Shown: positions 10,262-21,482, counted from the first letter of the stretch. The stretch is DNA of 64,000 nucleotides from Carallia brachiata (GCA_021464245.1 JADCRB010000037.1:7845316-7909315), one strand, 5' to 3'. Notes: generated by a model from the letters alone, not told the origin. Program-made: numbers and translations.

Positions 10262-13200
10262 AAATACCGATTTAAATACCGGTTCAACCGATTAAATTTT
10301 AACTATTAATATTTTTAATTCGATAATTGATTCGATTCTGATAAGTTGTAGACAAATATTTTACAAAGTTTAGTCATTTTCTTTGCACTCGTACTCACGT
10401 GGTTCTGTTGCAGTGAGCCACTAAGGGACAAACACAAGTACCCTCCATTATTATCGTATCTTGAGGTGTTGCCGTTGGACAATATCGATGGCGAAGTCAT
10501 AGCCAAACACTTGGATAACGCTGGTTCTTTATTCCAGTCCCCTGCTGCCACAGCAAGTGCTTTCATGGCTACTGGAAACAAAGACTGTTTTGCTTACCTT
10601 CAATCTCTTGTTCAAAAATTTTCTGGCGGAGGTTAGAATTTCTACTGGCTATTTTCTATATCCAAACTTCCTATATCTCAACTTATAGTGAAGCTAACTT
10701 TTCCGTTTTCTCTCTTTTTTTTTTTAATTTTTTTATTTATATTTTGTGTGTTCCTTGGGAGGCAGTACCACCAACTTATCCTGTAGATGAAGAGCTGATA
10801 AAGCTATGCTTGGTCAACCAATTACAAAGATTGGGCCTGGCTGATCATTTCAACCAAGAAATTGAAGGATTATTGCAAGAAGTCTACAGGTAGCAAAAGC
10901 AAACAAAACAGACAAACTATGTGTCATCTTAGCTGGAGTGGTCAGTAGATTTGTGGCCAGTGGCGTGGCTGGGTTCAATCCCTGCCACCCCTCCTCTCCT
11001 CTCCCCCTTTGTGCGGGCAAAAGATAATCATCATCTTCTCATAAGCCTTTCTTTTCTTATTTTCGTATAAGCATCAAATTTAGAATATTATGTGGATATT
11101 ACCAATAGAAAAAAAATTACTCGCAAGCAATTGCTGGCATTTTTTTTTAAATTACAAATGTGAAATTTTAATAAAATTATTGTCTTTCTCAAAAAAAAAA
11201 AAATTATTGTCAAATATTCTGCATGGCAGGCCAGAAATGTTTTCAAGAGCTTATTGCTTCACTAACAAGCATTTAAATTTTATCTCAGGAAATACAAGAC
11301 CCAAGAATATTGCGCAAAACCAATCCATTCATCAATTGGACCAAAACTGTATAAGGACTCCCTGGCATTTTTGCTCCTACGTATGCATGGGTACAGAGTA
11401 TCACCCTGTATGATTTCTGAACCTAGTTACAAATAATATCTTTTTCTTCTTAATTTTTCAAATCTAATTCATTCTATTAATTAATAGTTACTAGTTTTTT
11501 GTTTTTTTGTCAAATGATAACTCTCTCTCTCTCTGTTTTTTTTTTTCGATGAATTGAAACTTTTAATTTGCATTTGCAGGGAGATTTTGTTGGTTCTTGC
11601 ATGATGGAGAAATTCAAGATATTGTAGAAAACAACCATGAATATTTCTCAAGTGCAATGCTCAGTGTTTACAGAGCCACGGATCTTATGTTTCTAGGAGA
11701 ATATGAACTTGAAGAAGCAAGATCATTTTCAAGGAAGATACTTGAGAAAACCATGCTGCTGAGGACCAAGGACCCAAAAAATAAAGTCTCACCCTTATAT
11801 TTTCTCACAACGGTAATAATCTTCCTATCAATTAGCAAAAAAAAAAAAATGTGCATGAGAATTTTTTTTCCCAGTAAGGGACTCACTAAATAATGAGTTA
11901 TAAGTTATATAATGGTGATAGTTTTACTTAAATAAATTTAACATATTTTTTTTCATATTAAAATTTAATACCTCTATAATAAAAACTTAAAATTCAACTA
12001 TTAAAGTGTCTCTTAAGGGATAGTGTATGAGATCTTACCCTATGCGAACACATATGCACAGAGCTACCGATTAATTCTTAAGATGAACTTGAAAAGGCCA
12101 ATTAAAGAGTTAATATGAAGTTTCTTATGAGACATTTTAATAGTTAGAGTTTAAGACTTTTGTTCTGAAGGTTTTAGGTTTAAATCTTGAGATAAGAGGG
12201 GAAAAGTTTATAGGAGGGAAGAGATACCCTCATTGCATAGTTTATGACCCAACAGGTTTTTTAATGGACAAAAAAAAAAAAGAGTTAATATGAAGACGCA
12301 AAAACGTGCTTGTTAGACCAAAAAGTTACAATTTGCTATTAATCCGATAAACTAAGCTTACCCTTAACAAGACCCGACTACTGGTCCAGTTTGTATAGAA
12401 ACCAAACCAGCAACAAAACGGGTTCAAACTAAAATTGAATCAAACCAACTCTCCTGGTTTCAATTTCAAGCCATAAAGTTGATTCGGTTACAGTTCAAAG
12501 TACTTTGAATCGTGAACTGCTGTTTAGCAGTTCAACCACCTGCTGAATTGCCCGTTAGACGAGGATTCAAATTTTAAAATATTAAAAGATAATTACAAAC
12601 TAAATATTTTCAGATGGAACGTATTAACCCTAATTAATTAACGACTTAATTGATAAGCATTAATCACTGAATAAAGTCGTTATCAAATTCTTTATTTGTA
12701 ATTATTATGTAATAAATGTTTTTTGGTAATTGATTATATTTAGTTTTCATCTTGAACCTAATCTTATCAAATTAGTATTGTAGACGGAAATGAATTGTAA
12801 CTTATTGATTCATCAACTAATAAATTAAACTTTGGTTAGTTATATTTATGTTCGACTAAGTTAAAGCTTTTTTTGCTCTCAAAAAAAAAAAAAGTTGACA
12901 CTTTTTTGGTTAAAATTTTACTTTAAAAGTAAAGGAAAATGTTAATTCTTTTTTAAAAAAAAAAATTGGGTTGGATCGAAATTGATGATTGATGAATCAA
13001 AACTGGCCCAAAACTACTATTTTTCGAACTGTGACGGTTATATATGAATGGATTTAAAATAAGCATATACGTTAGGCATTTTTGTGAAGAAAAAATTTGC
13101 TTGATTAAAGGATATAATTAAGACAGATACAAATCAAGCTAAAAAAGAAAAAAAAGCATATTTTAGATTTTGCCAAAGATTTTGGTCTTGAGAATAATTA

Positions 13201-15006
13201 TATTTTAATTCAGTCATAATTCGTAAATATATTACTGATATAAAATAAAAAAAAAAGTAGACCGGAAATGTTCTTTAAACTTAAAACTCAACCAATCAAA
13301 AATTTGAAATCTCTGAAATGAAAAAAAAAAGGAATAGGAAAAATCATCTTTTTATCTAATATAATAATTGAATTATATGTTATAAACAATTATAATCAAT
13401 GAATTCATTTTAGTTATATATTAAATTCCAAACGTCAAGTTAATCTTAATTTAAACTAAAAAAAGAGAGAGTTAAATTAGAAATCTTCCTTAAAAAAATT
13501 CTTAAACAAAAACTTGATGAGCAATGCCTCTTCAAATATAACCATATAAGTTAAAATTTGCAACTTCCGTGCATGGACTCTTAAAATCCTGACCATCCCA
13601 TATCTCCGTACTAGATACAGTTTAAACTGCTGCTAGTAACAACAATTTTCATGAATTTTTTCGTGGAAAAAAGTTGATAGCCAGAAGTTAATGGCCACAA
13701 GAAGCATTTAGAATACAATTTACCATATTTGTGTAACTTTATTAATCTTTTTTGTGACAAAAAAATAAAGTGGTAATTTGTTATATTGTATTTTATTAAT
13801 ACAATTACACAAATATAGTGATTTGTTGTATTCTTAACATTTTTTTCTGACTTTGTACCAATTTTCTTTTTTAAATTGACATGCCCCCAACACCCCCCCC
13901 CCTCCACACAAGAAAAGAAAAAGAAAGGGAAGAAAGGGAGCACCAAAAGACATGCAGAGGAAGAGTTGCCCTGTTGACTTGCTGGTACAAACTTTTGAAT
14001 AGTTTCACTTGTATGTAGCCCCATAACATCATTGTGCCATATACAGATCGAGCATGAGCTCAGGGCTCCCTGGATTACCAGACTGGATCATCTGGAGCAT
14101 AGATTGTGGATTGAAGAAAATAACAACAATGCTCTCTGGATGGGGAAAACCTCTTTCCATAGGTACAGCGCTTTTCTAATTTAAAAAGTTTGTCACAAAA
14201 GAATAGCATTTCCATATGACAAAAACTGTAATTTGGATCTCTAGAATTTGTCTCAGCTTCCCTCTTACTCTCTGAATTTTGTAACTTCTGTTATGTTTTA
14301 TATATCAGGTTGTCATGCTTTCATAATGAGCAGCTAATGCAGCTTGCCCTGCAAAACTTCAAGTTTCGACAGTCAATCTACCAGAAAGAATTGGAGGAGC
14401 TAAAAAAGTAATGAACTTATTCAATAAATGCTAATGGAAGCAAAAATTTTGTCTTGAAACTTGTTGCTTTTTTCGAAGAAAGGTTCTGCTTCTTTTAATG
14501 AAGTGTTCAACACCATCTTTTCAATACGTCTGTTAAGTGGAGAGTTACTTAACGTAGTAACTCCTTTAAATTGCTCCAGGTCCCCCAACTGCACTTATAT
14601 AGTTGTATTTATTTATTTTTATTGGGTTAAGTCAGTCCGTTATGGGCAGATCGACCCGACTCATCAACAAAAAAAAATGTAATGGGAAAATGTAGTAATT
14701 CTGTTCCAACGATGACATGTTTACTAAATCATCATGCTTCTTGGTTTTGTGAGATAGGTGGTCCCATAGATGGGGTCTGACTGATATGGGATTTGGTAGA
14801 GAGAAAACTGCATATTGCTACTTCGCAGTGTCTGCTACTACTTCACTGCCTTGGGATTCTGATATCAGAATGATAGCTGCAAAAAGTGGCATAGTTATAA
14901 CAGTGGCTGATGATTTTTACGACATGGAAGGTTCTCTGGATGAGTTGAAAAAGCTCACAGATGCTATTCAAAGGTACAGAATCCCATGATTATACACAAA
15001 ATTAAA

Positions 15007-15041
<35 letters not shown>

Positions 15042-16160
15042 TGCATACAAGATTAAAATTAAAATGTAGAGCTTCATCTTGTCTCCAATTTGATCCATTT
15101 GATAGGTGGGACGGTAAAGGACTGAAAGGCCATGGTAAGACTATCTTTGATGTCCTGGAAAGCCTTGTAGGAGAAATGGCAGAAAAACACCTTCAACAAC
15201 AAGGATACGATATAACAGACACTCTTCGAAATATTGTAAGCCTTTCTGAGTAAGCTACCCATGTATTATTTTGATCATTTTCATGCCTTGCGCCCGTGAA
15301 TCAATTAACAATTGTTGGCAAATTTGTTTCCTCTTTAAAGTGGTATGAGACCTTTCTGTCCTGGTTTACCGAATCTAGTCGAAGCATAAACGCCTGCATA
15401 CCATCAGCAGAAGACTACCTTGCAACCGGCATGGTTTCTATTGCTACGCATACCATAACTCTTCCAGCTTCATGTTTCTTAAACCCGGCTTTACCTGCTC
15501 CCAAACTCAAGCCTGCAGAATATGAAACAATTACTAAACTACTCATGGTCACAACTCGTTTGCTGAATGACACACAAAGCTATGAGGTAAACTCATACCT
15601 TTCGAAAATTTTTTCCATTTTGCCTACATTAACATATAGTTGAAAGACAATGTTTCATGCAACGACAGAAGGAACAAATAGAAGGGAAAACAAACTTTGT
15701 CTTGCTCTGCTTGAAAGAAAATCCGGAGGCAGACATTGAAGATTGCATTGCATACGTTAGAGAAATGCTTGACAAGAAGAACAAGGAGTTCCTCAAGCAT
15801 GCTCTAATGGAAGGCTTTGATGACCTATCCAAGCCTTGCAGGCATCTGCACTTATCTGCCCTGAAAGTTTTCCAGATGTTCTTTGATTCTGGTAACAGAT
15901 ATGACTCTAATATAGAATTGGTCCAAGATATTCAAAATGCAATTTATGTTCCCCCACGCGTTGAAAAACAACAACCCCTGGAGCTTCCAGCTCCTGGCTC
16001 AGCAAGGAGACATCAAACTGTTGTTAGCAGTCACTTTGACCGTTGGCACCCCAAGTATCCTAGCGTTAGCAGCACCGGAAAAATTGTATTTCAGGCTGTC
16101 TCTAGAGTTCGCTACGCAAATATATTGATGCCGCTTAAATTGGGATTATGTTTCGTTTAG
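7324..16160 (+). CDS. GES: Terpene synthase, TPS-f type; probable geranyllinalool synthase (12 exons, 849 aa)
   Basis: Exons I place: 7324-7651, 7997-8225, 10414-10631, 10766-10889, 11289-11407, 11580-11812, 14047-14162, 14309-14407, 14758-14973, 15106-15235, 15341-15586, 15669-16160. All introns are GT..AG; phases join cleanly into 2,550 nt including TAA.

Seen: the N-terminus opens MDSSSLSSIQALVQKIKGEM without a Ser-rich plastid transit peptide, then PSAYDTAWLAM. The Mg-binding DDFYD is at residues 540-544 (14,909-14,923). The NSE-type motif NDTQSYEKE is at 680-688, split by the exon 11/12 junction. No class II DxDD was seen, so a class I enzyme.

Known: geranyllinalool synthases (about 820-880 aa) convert GGPP to geranyllinalool, precursor of the volatile TMTT, often on herbivory. 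Inferred: cytosolic or ER-associated. A TPS-f linalool synthase is the main alternative. Confidence 0.88.
8226..9172. repeat. Intron 2 insertion with a ~410-bp tandem duplication
   Basis: Two direct copies of about 410 bp occupy roughly 8,351-8,760 and 8,761-9,170 (for example 'caggtgatccggattcaac' and 'ttttgaattgcgggttga' in both). The segment begins at the exon 2 splice donor with 'ggtaaaagtgttaaaaaatt' and ends 'ttttttgatacctctattc', an imperfect inverted match, so the block is probably a non-autonomous DNA element that duplicated internally. The frame at 8,661-8,852 within it is spurious. Confidence 0.55.
9878..10340 (-). mobile_element. MITE family A, copy 2 (intron 2)
   Basis: Reverse-complement counterpart of 5,553-5,935. 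It begins 'aatcgaatcgaactgattag', ends 'ttcgataattgattcgattc' and contains an (AT)n run at about 10,218-10,256. It lies about 75 bp before the acceptor of exon 3. Non-coding. Confidence 0.55.
10925..11045 (+). mobile_element. tRNA-derived SINE-like fragment in intron 4
   Basis: It contains an A-box-like 'tagctggagtgg' and, about 30 bases on, a B-box-like 'ggttcaatccc', followed by a C/T-rich stretch. This arrangement is that of the RNA polymerase III promoter of tRNA-derived SINEs. No clear 3' tail or target duplication was found, so it may be partial. Confidence 0.4.
11813..14046. other. Long intron 6 of the terpene synthase gene
   Basis: This 2.2-kb intron is AT-rich and has no coding sequence. 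It holds a SINE-like stretch near 12,160-12,260 ('ggttttaggtttaaatcttg' resembles a B box), a block of 'gaaccaaaccagcaac'-type repeats around 12,390-12,560, and a C-run at about 13,891-13,901. The minus-strand ORF at 13,611-14,024 crosses low-complexity sequence and is not credible. Confidence 0.45.
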
Positions 16161-17601
16161 GATTTCCCCTACGGAAGGTATGTATATGGCTGGTGTGTCC
16201 TGCTTGTTCTGTTCAGTTTATCTAGCCAGTAATGTATTCCAAGCTTTCAGCTGTAATGTTACTGGAACAATAATTTCCATTGTGTTTATTAAGACAAGTA
16301 TTTGTGTGGCTAGCAAGTGACATTTGTTACTTGGAAAAATGTTTATAGTTAAATTTAAAAGGTATTAAGACAATATTTAGATATAACAATGAGCAATTTT
16401 TGTGTAACTATAATAATAAAAAGTAAAACGAAAAAAAAAAATTTTATTCACATTTTTTATTGTTGTTACATAAAATTCATTTATTGTTGCATTTGGACAT
16501 AGTCTCGATACTTTTTAGATGTGACCATGCAACAGTGCTTTGGCCTAAATTACTTATGCCTAAATCAATGTATGTCTAGCTACAAGCGGAGCAGACTGCG
16601 TGGACAAATACAACTTTTCCTCATGAGAGTAACCAGTGATCCCTGCCAACCCATGTTTTGTTACCTTTTCATTTCGTCCTCCAATTAGCAAAGAAATTAT
16701 ATCTGAATGTCTTAATCATCTAAGATAGAAATCAACCTTGCCAAAAATTTCCATTTGAATATATCAACATTAAAATTCACAAACTTCCCAATAATTCAAA
16801 GATAAGATTCTGCAATTATTGGCAGTAATTTGCTCTTATGGCAGATTCTAGAGGACTCATCTAACCACCCAGGCTTGTTTGGAGGACCGCCGGCCTCGTT
16901 GCGTAGGAGGGAAGTGGGGAGTTCAAATCCTTCGTGACCGAAAGGCAATGAAATTTAATAGTGGAAATGATCTATTTGCAAAATCTATAGGGAAGGCATC
17001 TCCCCAAATACTTGTAAAACAGAAAGCCTCCCGGACCCCCTTTTCTATGAACAACTCATGCATTTTAATGCTCTAAACAATCCTTGCTAACAGTTGCTTA
17101 AATATATTCGCTTTTTGTAACTGGCGGTCTACAAGCTTCATTTTCCAGCAGCAACCCTTGCATTTTACTGCTCAGAACAATTCGATACTTACTTTGGTGG
17201 CCTATAAATTTAAACGAGACGGGGCCTGTTAATTTAATGTGCACAAAACAGAGATACTGCATTGCAATATGTTGTGCTGCTCTCACAATTTCTTCCATTA
17301 CCGATTGTCAACAAGGAGACCCCTCTCTGAGGAAGCAGCAAATATTCTTCATCAAATTCCTTCAACAAAATGAATGCCCTTTTTTTTTTTTTTCCCTTTC
17401 CCTTTTTCTTTTTTGTTCGTAAGGACGGGTGGGGGTTTTGAATACAATTTAATCACATTTGATTCATGAAGATGTAATATAATCCATGTTTTTTTTTTTT
17501 GAGCCAAAAGATGTAATATTATCCATGTTCCTTAAAAGAAGTATCGATAGCAGGTCTCCACGAATTATTAGCGTAAGTAACAATTTGGGTGTCCATTTGA
17601 T
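16161..17601. other. 3' flank of the terpene synthase gene
   Basis: The first ~150 bases are probably 3' untranslated sequence. A possible SINE fragment is at 16,865-16,945 ('ggggagttcaaatccttcg' resembles a B box). Small ORFs at 16,879-17,076 and 17,098-17,298 show no recognisable domain. Nothing else is supported. Confidence 0.35.
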
Positions 17602-17757
17602 TTGTTCACTATGATGAGTTCATTCCGTTGATAGAGACAAGACCAAAATTCAGAGTTGTTAACTCTCTCAGCATCCTGTGCAGGTGGCATTGACAGATTC
17701 ACATGAAATCTATGTTAAAACCTAGCATGTATTTTTAGAGTTCCAATATGTGGTTGT
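17602..17757 (+). repeat. Duplicated segment, copy 1 (partner at 42,705-42,856)
   Basis: The two segments match in the same orientation, with shared blocks such as 'atgatgagttcattcc', 'gacaagaccaaa', 'cattg(a/g)cagattcacat' and 'tctatgttaaa'. The partner lies between the aspartic protease and carboxypeptidase genes, in what is probably their 3' untranslated sequence. This copy lies downstream of the terpene synthase gene, so a piece of one locus was copied to the other. Confidence 0.55.
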
Positions 17758-18885
17758 TAGTCCCAGTGGAACCTAAGGGGAGAGGTGAATTGAGTCCGTT
17801 TTTGCTTTGGTCAGTCAGAAGACTTTTTTGTCTGGCTAGGTTGATATGATCGGTCAGAGGTTCAGTATGGTCAGTCACACGCCTCATGGAAAGTACTCAA
17901 TTCTAATACATTAGTAAACAAATATAATCTATGTAGATAACAAAATATAAAGCACAACGAAATATACAGAGTGTTAGGCAGAGAGGGAGCAAACACAAGG
18001 ATTTATAAAGATTCGACTATTTTTTGAACTTATGTCCTTTCCTCAAGATCTCAAGTTTGAGAGTTCACAATCCACTAATCACAATCTTCACCCTTGGGTG
18101 AAGATCAAATCCTTACACGTTCACTTATTAATATAGTGTCAAGCTCACCAAACTTCGCTTATTAATTCAGTGCCAAGCTCACCTTCACAACACAAGGTCA
18201 CTTGACCTTAAATGTAAAACTATATAAAGTTTTTACAAAATCAGAATGGTTCTCTCTCTAGAATACTTTTCTTTTTCTCTTCTTTTGATCTTTTGTTTAA
18301 GCTTTAACACTTTTCTCTTTTTCTCTTTTCTTTTCTCGCTCAACGCAAAGATTACAACATTAAAGATCTTCTGATTCTCTCTCTCTCGTTACCCTACAAG
18401 AGAATACTCTATCTCTTTATAAATTAGAAATAAAATACTAGCCGTTGGACAATAATTCTCTTCCATAAAGAGAATTAGTTCCAATAAGTAAGCTTTGACA
18501 GCTACACTGCATAATCTTTTGTGATCGACCATACCTCAAGTCCAATTGACCATACTCTGTCTGACAACTTGTCACTAATAGAACTTTCCTTATTTACACG
18601 AGATCCACCTTGATCTCCATCAATGCCTTCGTTGTAATGAAATGATAGAAGAGTAGAAGATATTTGACAGCTATCAGAGCATTAGAATTAATATTAAAAA
18701 ATCTGAACATATATGACATGGTCTTTTCAAATTCGAACTACTTTCCTTTTTCATCTTTGCTACTACACTGTCTTGAGTAGATCTTTCATAATTCTCTCCA
18801 CAGATTTTCAAATCACGTTTCACTTTTTGCGTTGTAATCTAGAATCAATAATCTTTCTAACCATGTATGATATGTCATCTCATCC
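17758..18885. repeat. Unclassified non-coding repeat-like sequence
   Basis: The sequence 'ggagaggtgaattgag', followed later by 'caaacacaaggatttataaa' and a long T/C-rich part (18,240-18,400), resembles a type of non-coding plant repeat seen in large retroelement derivatives. I found no termini or ORFs. It stops at the LTR that begins at 18,886. Confidence 0.3.
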
Positions 18886-20416
18886 TGTAACGGGTAAATT
18901 TCGAGCCTATAACAATTAAACTCGAAAATGCAAAAAACAAATTACAAATAAAAATTGTAAAATAAAAAAAAATTTACGTGGGGTCGATCTCCGTAGATCC
19001 TCCGATTAGTGTTCCTTTTTTGACTCCGTTAAGGGCTGCACGAGCTTGATCTTGACAGAAATAATTTCCACAGTTTTTTCTTGAACTGGGTAGACTGAAA
19101 CTGTATCTGATTTGGACGTTTAGACTACGGTTAAGAACCGCAGAGACCTGATCTGAGCCGATCTGGTTTAATTTCACCGAGAGTCGAAGGAACTTGTTCT
19201 CGGATGAGCTGCCTGGATTTTGCTGAGGGCCGTATGAGGTTTTATCCCAGCCGGATTTGTAATATTTTGATATTTTCACATCTATATTCTCATAAATTCA
19301 GATTTAGAGCGATCGGAGAATATAAATCTAAAAATAATTTTAGAAATGGAAACAACAAATTTTTTGGAGTTTACCCCTGAAATATTTCTCAAAAAGGAGT
19401 TAGGAGAGTATACTGCAGAGTAAAAGCACGTAGGAAAAGGAGAAATTTTTTCTTGAGAGATTTTCAAAATTTTCTTTTTCTCTCAAATTCTCTAGATTTT
19501 TATGTTTACAGATTTACTGAATCTGTTTTGAACTGAGTGGCAGGGGCCTATTTATAGGGTTCCTTTTACCGACCCTTGAAGTGGGGGTATTTGTAAACGT
19601 ATTTAAAAAAAAAAAGTAAAATGGGAGAGAAACAGATTCAGTAAGGAAGAACTTTACAGACGTGATCCGCACCGAGTTTTGAAGTCCAGTTTGAAACTTG
19701 AGATGTCCTGATGAATATTGAATGTTGAAGTCTTATGACTCTGTCTATGTCTGCTGTTGTTGGGTCGCAATAGGAATCCGATACGATCTTGAGAAAGTTA
19801 GCACCCCAGCCAATATAAAAATTGACATTCTGGCTTCAGGTGCGTTCGAGCTTCTATGGCTCGCAAAGGCTGACAAAGGTTCTTTGAAGTTCCAAAGCTC
19901 TGGTGAGGATGATCCGGTAGGTAAAGAACTTGAACCTCCCCAAGAGAAAGGCCCAATACTTTGGAACTTCAAAACCGGCACACACAGAGACTGACTATAG
20001 TGATGATTCCCAAGTCTGCTTCGACGTAAGGAGAGTAGTTGGAACTTCCCTGTACGTCGCCGCATCCAAAGGAAGATTAGAATAATTGCAGCTTCTCATC
20101 TCTCTGTGGTAGATATGAATTAAGGAGAGTAGTTGGAACTCCATGACACCGATGGCGTTGGAGATTGAGTTTCGAGGGCTTTTAGAGATCCCTCGAGGAA
20201 GACTGCTCCTTCTTTTCTTAGCTCGTGCGTCTCCAACTTCTTGATTAAAAAACTTCCTGAGACAAGTGCAGAGACTAGCCATTTTCTTTTGAGAAGAAGA
20301 AGAACTGAGGGGTGAGTTTATGATTTGGACATGCAGGATATATATACATAACATAAAGAGATTTTTTTTTTTGAAAAGTCAAAAAGGAGGTACGTAGAAT
20401 CGAGTAGGGTCCTCCA
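18886..20416 (-). repeat. 3' LTR of the Tat element (right edge approximate)
   Basis: On + the LTR begins TGTAACGGG at 18,886. On - it therefore ends CCCGTTACA. Its other edge is set near 20,416, beside a purine tract (- strand GGGGGAAAGGG, 20,420-20,430) that would be the polypurine tract; an alternative edge is about 20,467, where TGTAAC starts on -. A TATA box TATAAATA (- strand) lies at 19,549-19,556, giving a long R-U5. The U3 has a 15-bp inverted repeat (TTTGAAGTTCCAAAG and its complement, about 19,880-19,975) and a repeated 'ggagagtagttggaac' near 20,028 and 20,119. Small ORFs here look incidental. Confidence 0.6.
19549..19556 (-). promoter_or_regulatory. TATA box of the LTR promoter
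   Basis: The - strand reads CTATAAATAGG, a canonical plant TATA box, in the middle of the LTR. Transcription would start about 30 bp further left on the map. Confidence 0.5.
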
Positions 20417-20461
20417 CGTCCCTTTCCCCCATAAGAGACAAAAGAGGCAGCGGCTGATGCA

Positions 20462-20527
20462 GGTTACAAAAGTCGTTACCGTATGCTGCAGAAGTCGTTG
20501 CCGTGTGCTGTAGAAGTCGTTGCACCT
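20462..20527. repeat. Three ~22-bp tandem repeats
   Basis: The unit 'gaagtcgttgccgtgtgctg' occurs three times in a row with small changes, between the EAR-like motif of the homeobox remnant and the polypurine tract of the LTR. Confidence 0.6.
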
Positions 20528-21151
20528 TATCTTGTCAGCCGTCCTTTCGGGGCCCAAGGCGCAGCTCCAAGTCATGCTCGGTCTCGTTTGGTGGGCCGAT
20601 GATGTGGATGTTGCTGGAGCCTCCCGGCTGATTGATGCTGCTGGGAAGAGAGGCAAAGTTTCGCCGGAATGGCTTCCTTCTGCTAGAAAAGTCTCTCATG
20701 AACTTAAGTACTTAAGAGGAATGAACTCTTGGCTGACTCCGTAAGACCACCAGGACTAGTACCCATACTCCCACAGGCTACGGTTTTGATCGTTATAGCC
20801 TGAAGAGACCATTGTCGTGGTAGAACTTGGACCTGCTTCATTTGAGGGCGAAGTTGTACCGGTGGGATCTACTATAGGAACGACAGACTGTTCTTTGGAA
20901 AAAGCAGCTCTCAGTGCTGACTTTTTCCTGCTTCTCCGATTCAAGAACCAATAAAACACATTTTTTCCTTCGATTGCCCCGAGCGGGCACAATCGTGAGA
21001 CAAGTTGATAAATCTGAGATGCATTAGGCATAATACCTTCATTGTTGTGGAAGACTTCCTCCAAAATTTGCAGTTGTGCCATGGTTGGTTGTCATCTTGT
21101 GCGGGGTGACCTTTCTTTTCCCTTATCTTGAGGTTCTGTAACTGATTCCAT
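20510..21151 (-). pseudogene. WUSCHEL-related homeobox sequence inside the retrotransposon (broken)
   Basis: The frame opens with ATG at 21,151. It encodes a WOX-type homeodomain: QLQILEEVF for helix 1, then IEGKNVFYWFLNRRSRKK for the recognition helix, in which NVFYWF-NRRSR is a family signature. In-frame TGA at 21,092-21,094 sits where the family has the invariant Trp of its RWxPT motif. An uninterrupted stretch (21,082-20,756) covers most of the homeodomain and a Ser/Thr/Pro-rich tail ending in TAG. The same frame, after one more TGA, then reads TLPLFP, the exact WUS-box. One frame over, HDLELRLGP gives an EAR-like LxLxL motif.

Known: WUS-clade proteins combine homeodomain, WUS-box and EAR motif and control stem cells. 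Three stops and a frame change make this copy non-functional as it stands. Confidence 0.75.
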
Positions 21152-21240
21152 CTTTCTTGTAGTAGAGGAGCAAAGGTTTGGTAGGTGGTGAAGATCGGTT
21201 GAGACTGATGCTGAGTTTCAGACTCAAACCCTCCGTCGTT

Positions 21241-21246
21241 TTTATA
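21241..21246 (-). promoter_or_regulatory. TATA box ahead of the homeobox ORF
   Basis: The - strand reads AAATATAAAAACG about 90 nt before the homeobox ATG at 21,151, a good distance for a plant core promoter with a ~60-nt leader. It lies well outside the LTR, so the homeobox sequence could have had its own promoter. This is inferred from position and sequence only. Confidence 0.4.
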
Positions 21247-21361
21247 TTTTTGGGCCGTTCACAGTTCATACTCATGCGGGCCAGGAGTTGGAATTGGATT
21301 CTGAACTTGGGTTCTGGACTGTGTCTGGAACTTGGAATTTTTGGGTTTTGGGCTTTGGATT

Positions 21362-21482
21362 GGATTTGGGTCGAGTGTTTGGGCTTCTAGACTTAGATTT
21401 TTGGATTTGGGTCGAGTGTTTGGGTTTTGGATTTGGATTTTTGGATTTGGGTTGAGTGTTTGGGTTTTGATTCTGAACTTAG
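21362..21482. repeat. ~40-bp minisatellite in the 3' region of the Tat element
   Basis: The unit 'ggatttgggtcgagtgtttg' begins at 21,362, 21,403 and 21,443, and shorter 'ttgggttttg' variants extend on both sides (about 21,300-21,560). Tandem repeats between pol and the 3' LTR are known from Tat/Ogre-type elements. The + strand ORFs across it are repeat artefacts. Confidence 0.65.

Noticed and set aside
13611..14024. 137-codon minus-strand ORF
   Set aside because: Lies in intron 6, antisense to the terpene synthase gene, and crosses the C-run; no domain.
19995..20354. 119-codon minus-strand ORF (inner ATG reads MASLCTCLRKFF)
   Set aside because: It lies within the U3 part of the LTR and crosses its direct repeats; no domain is visible.
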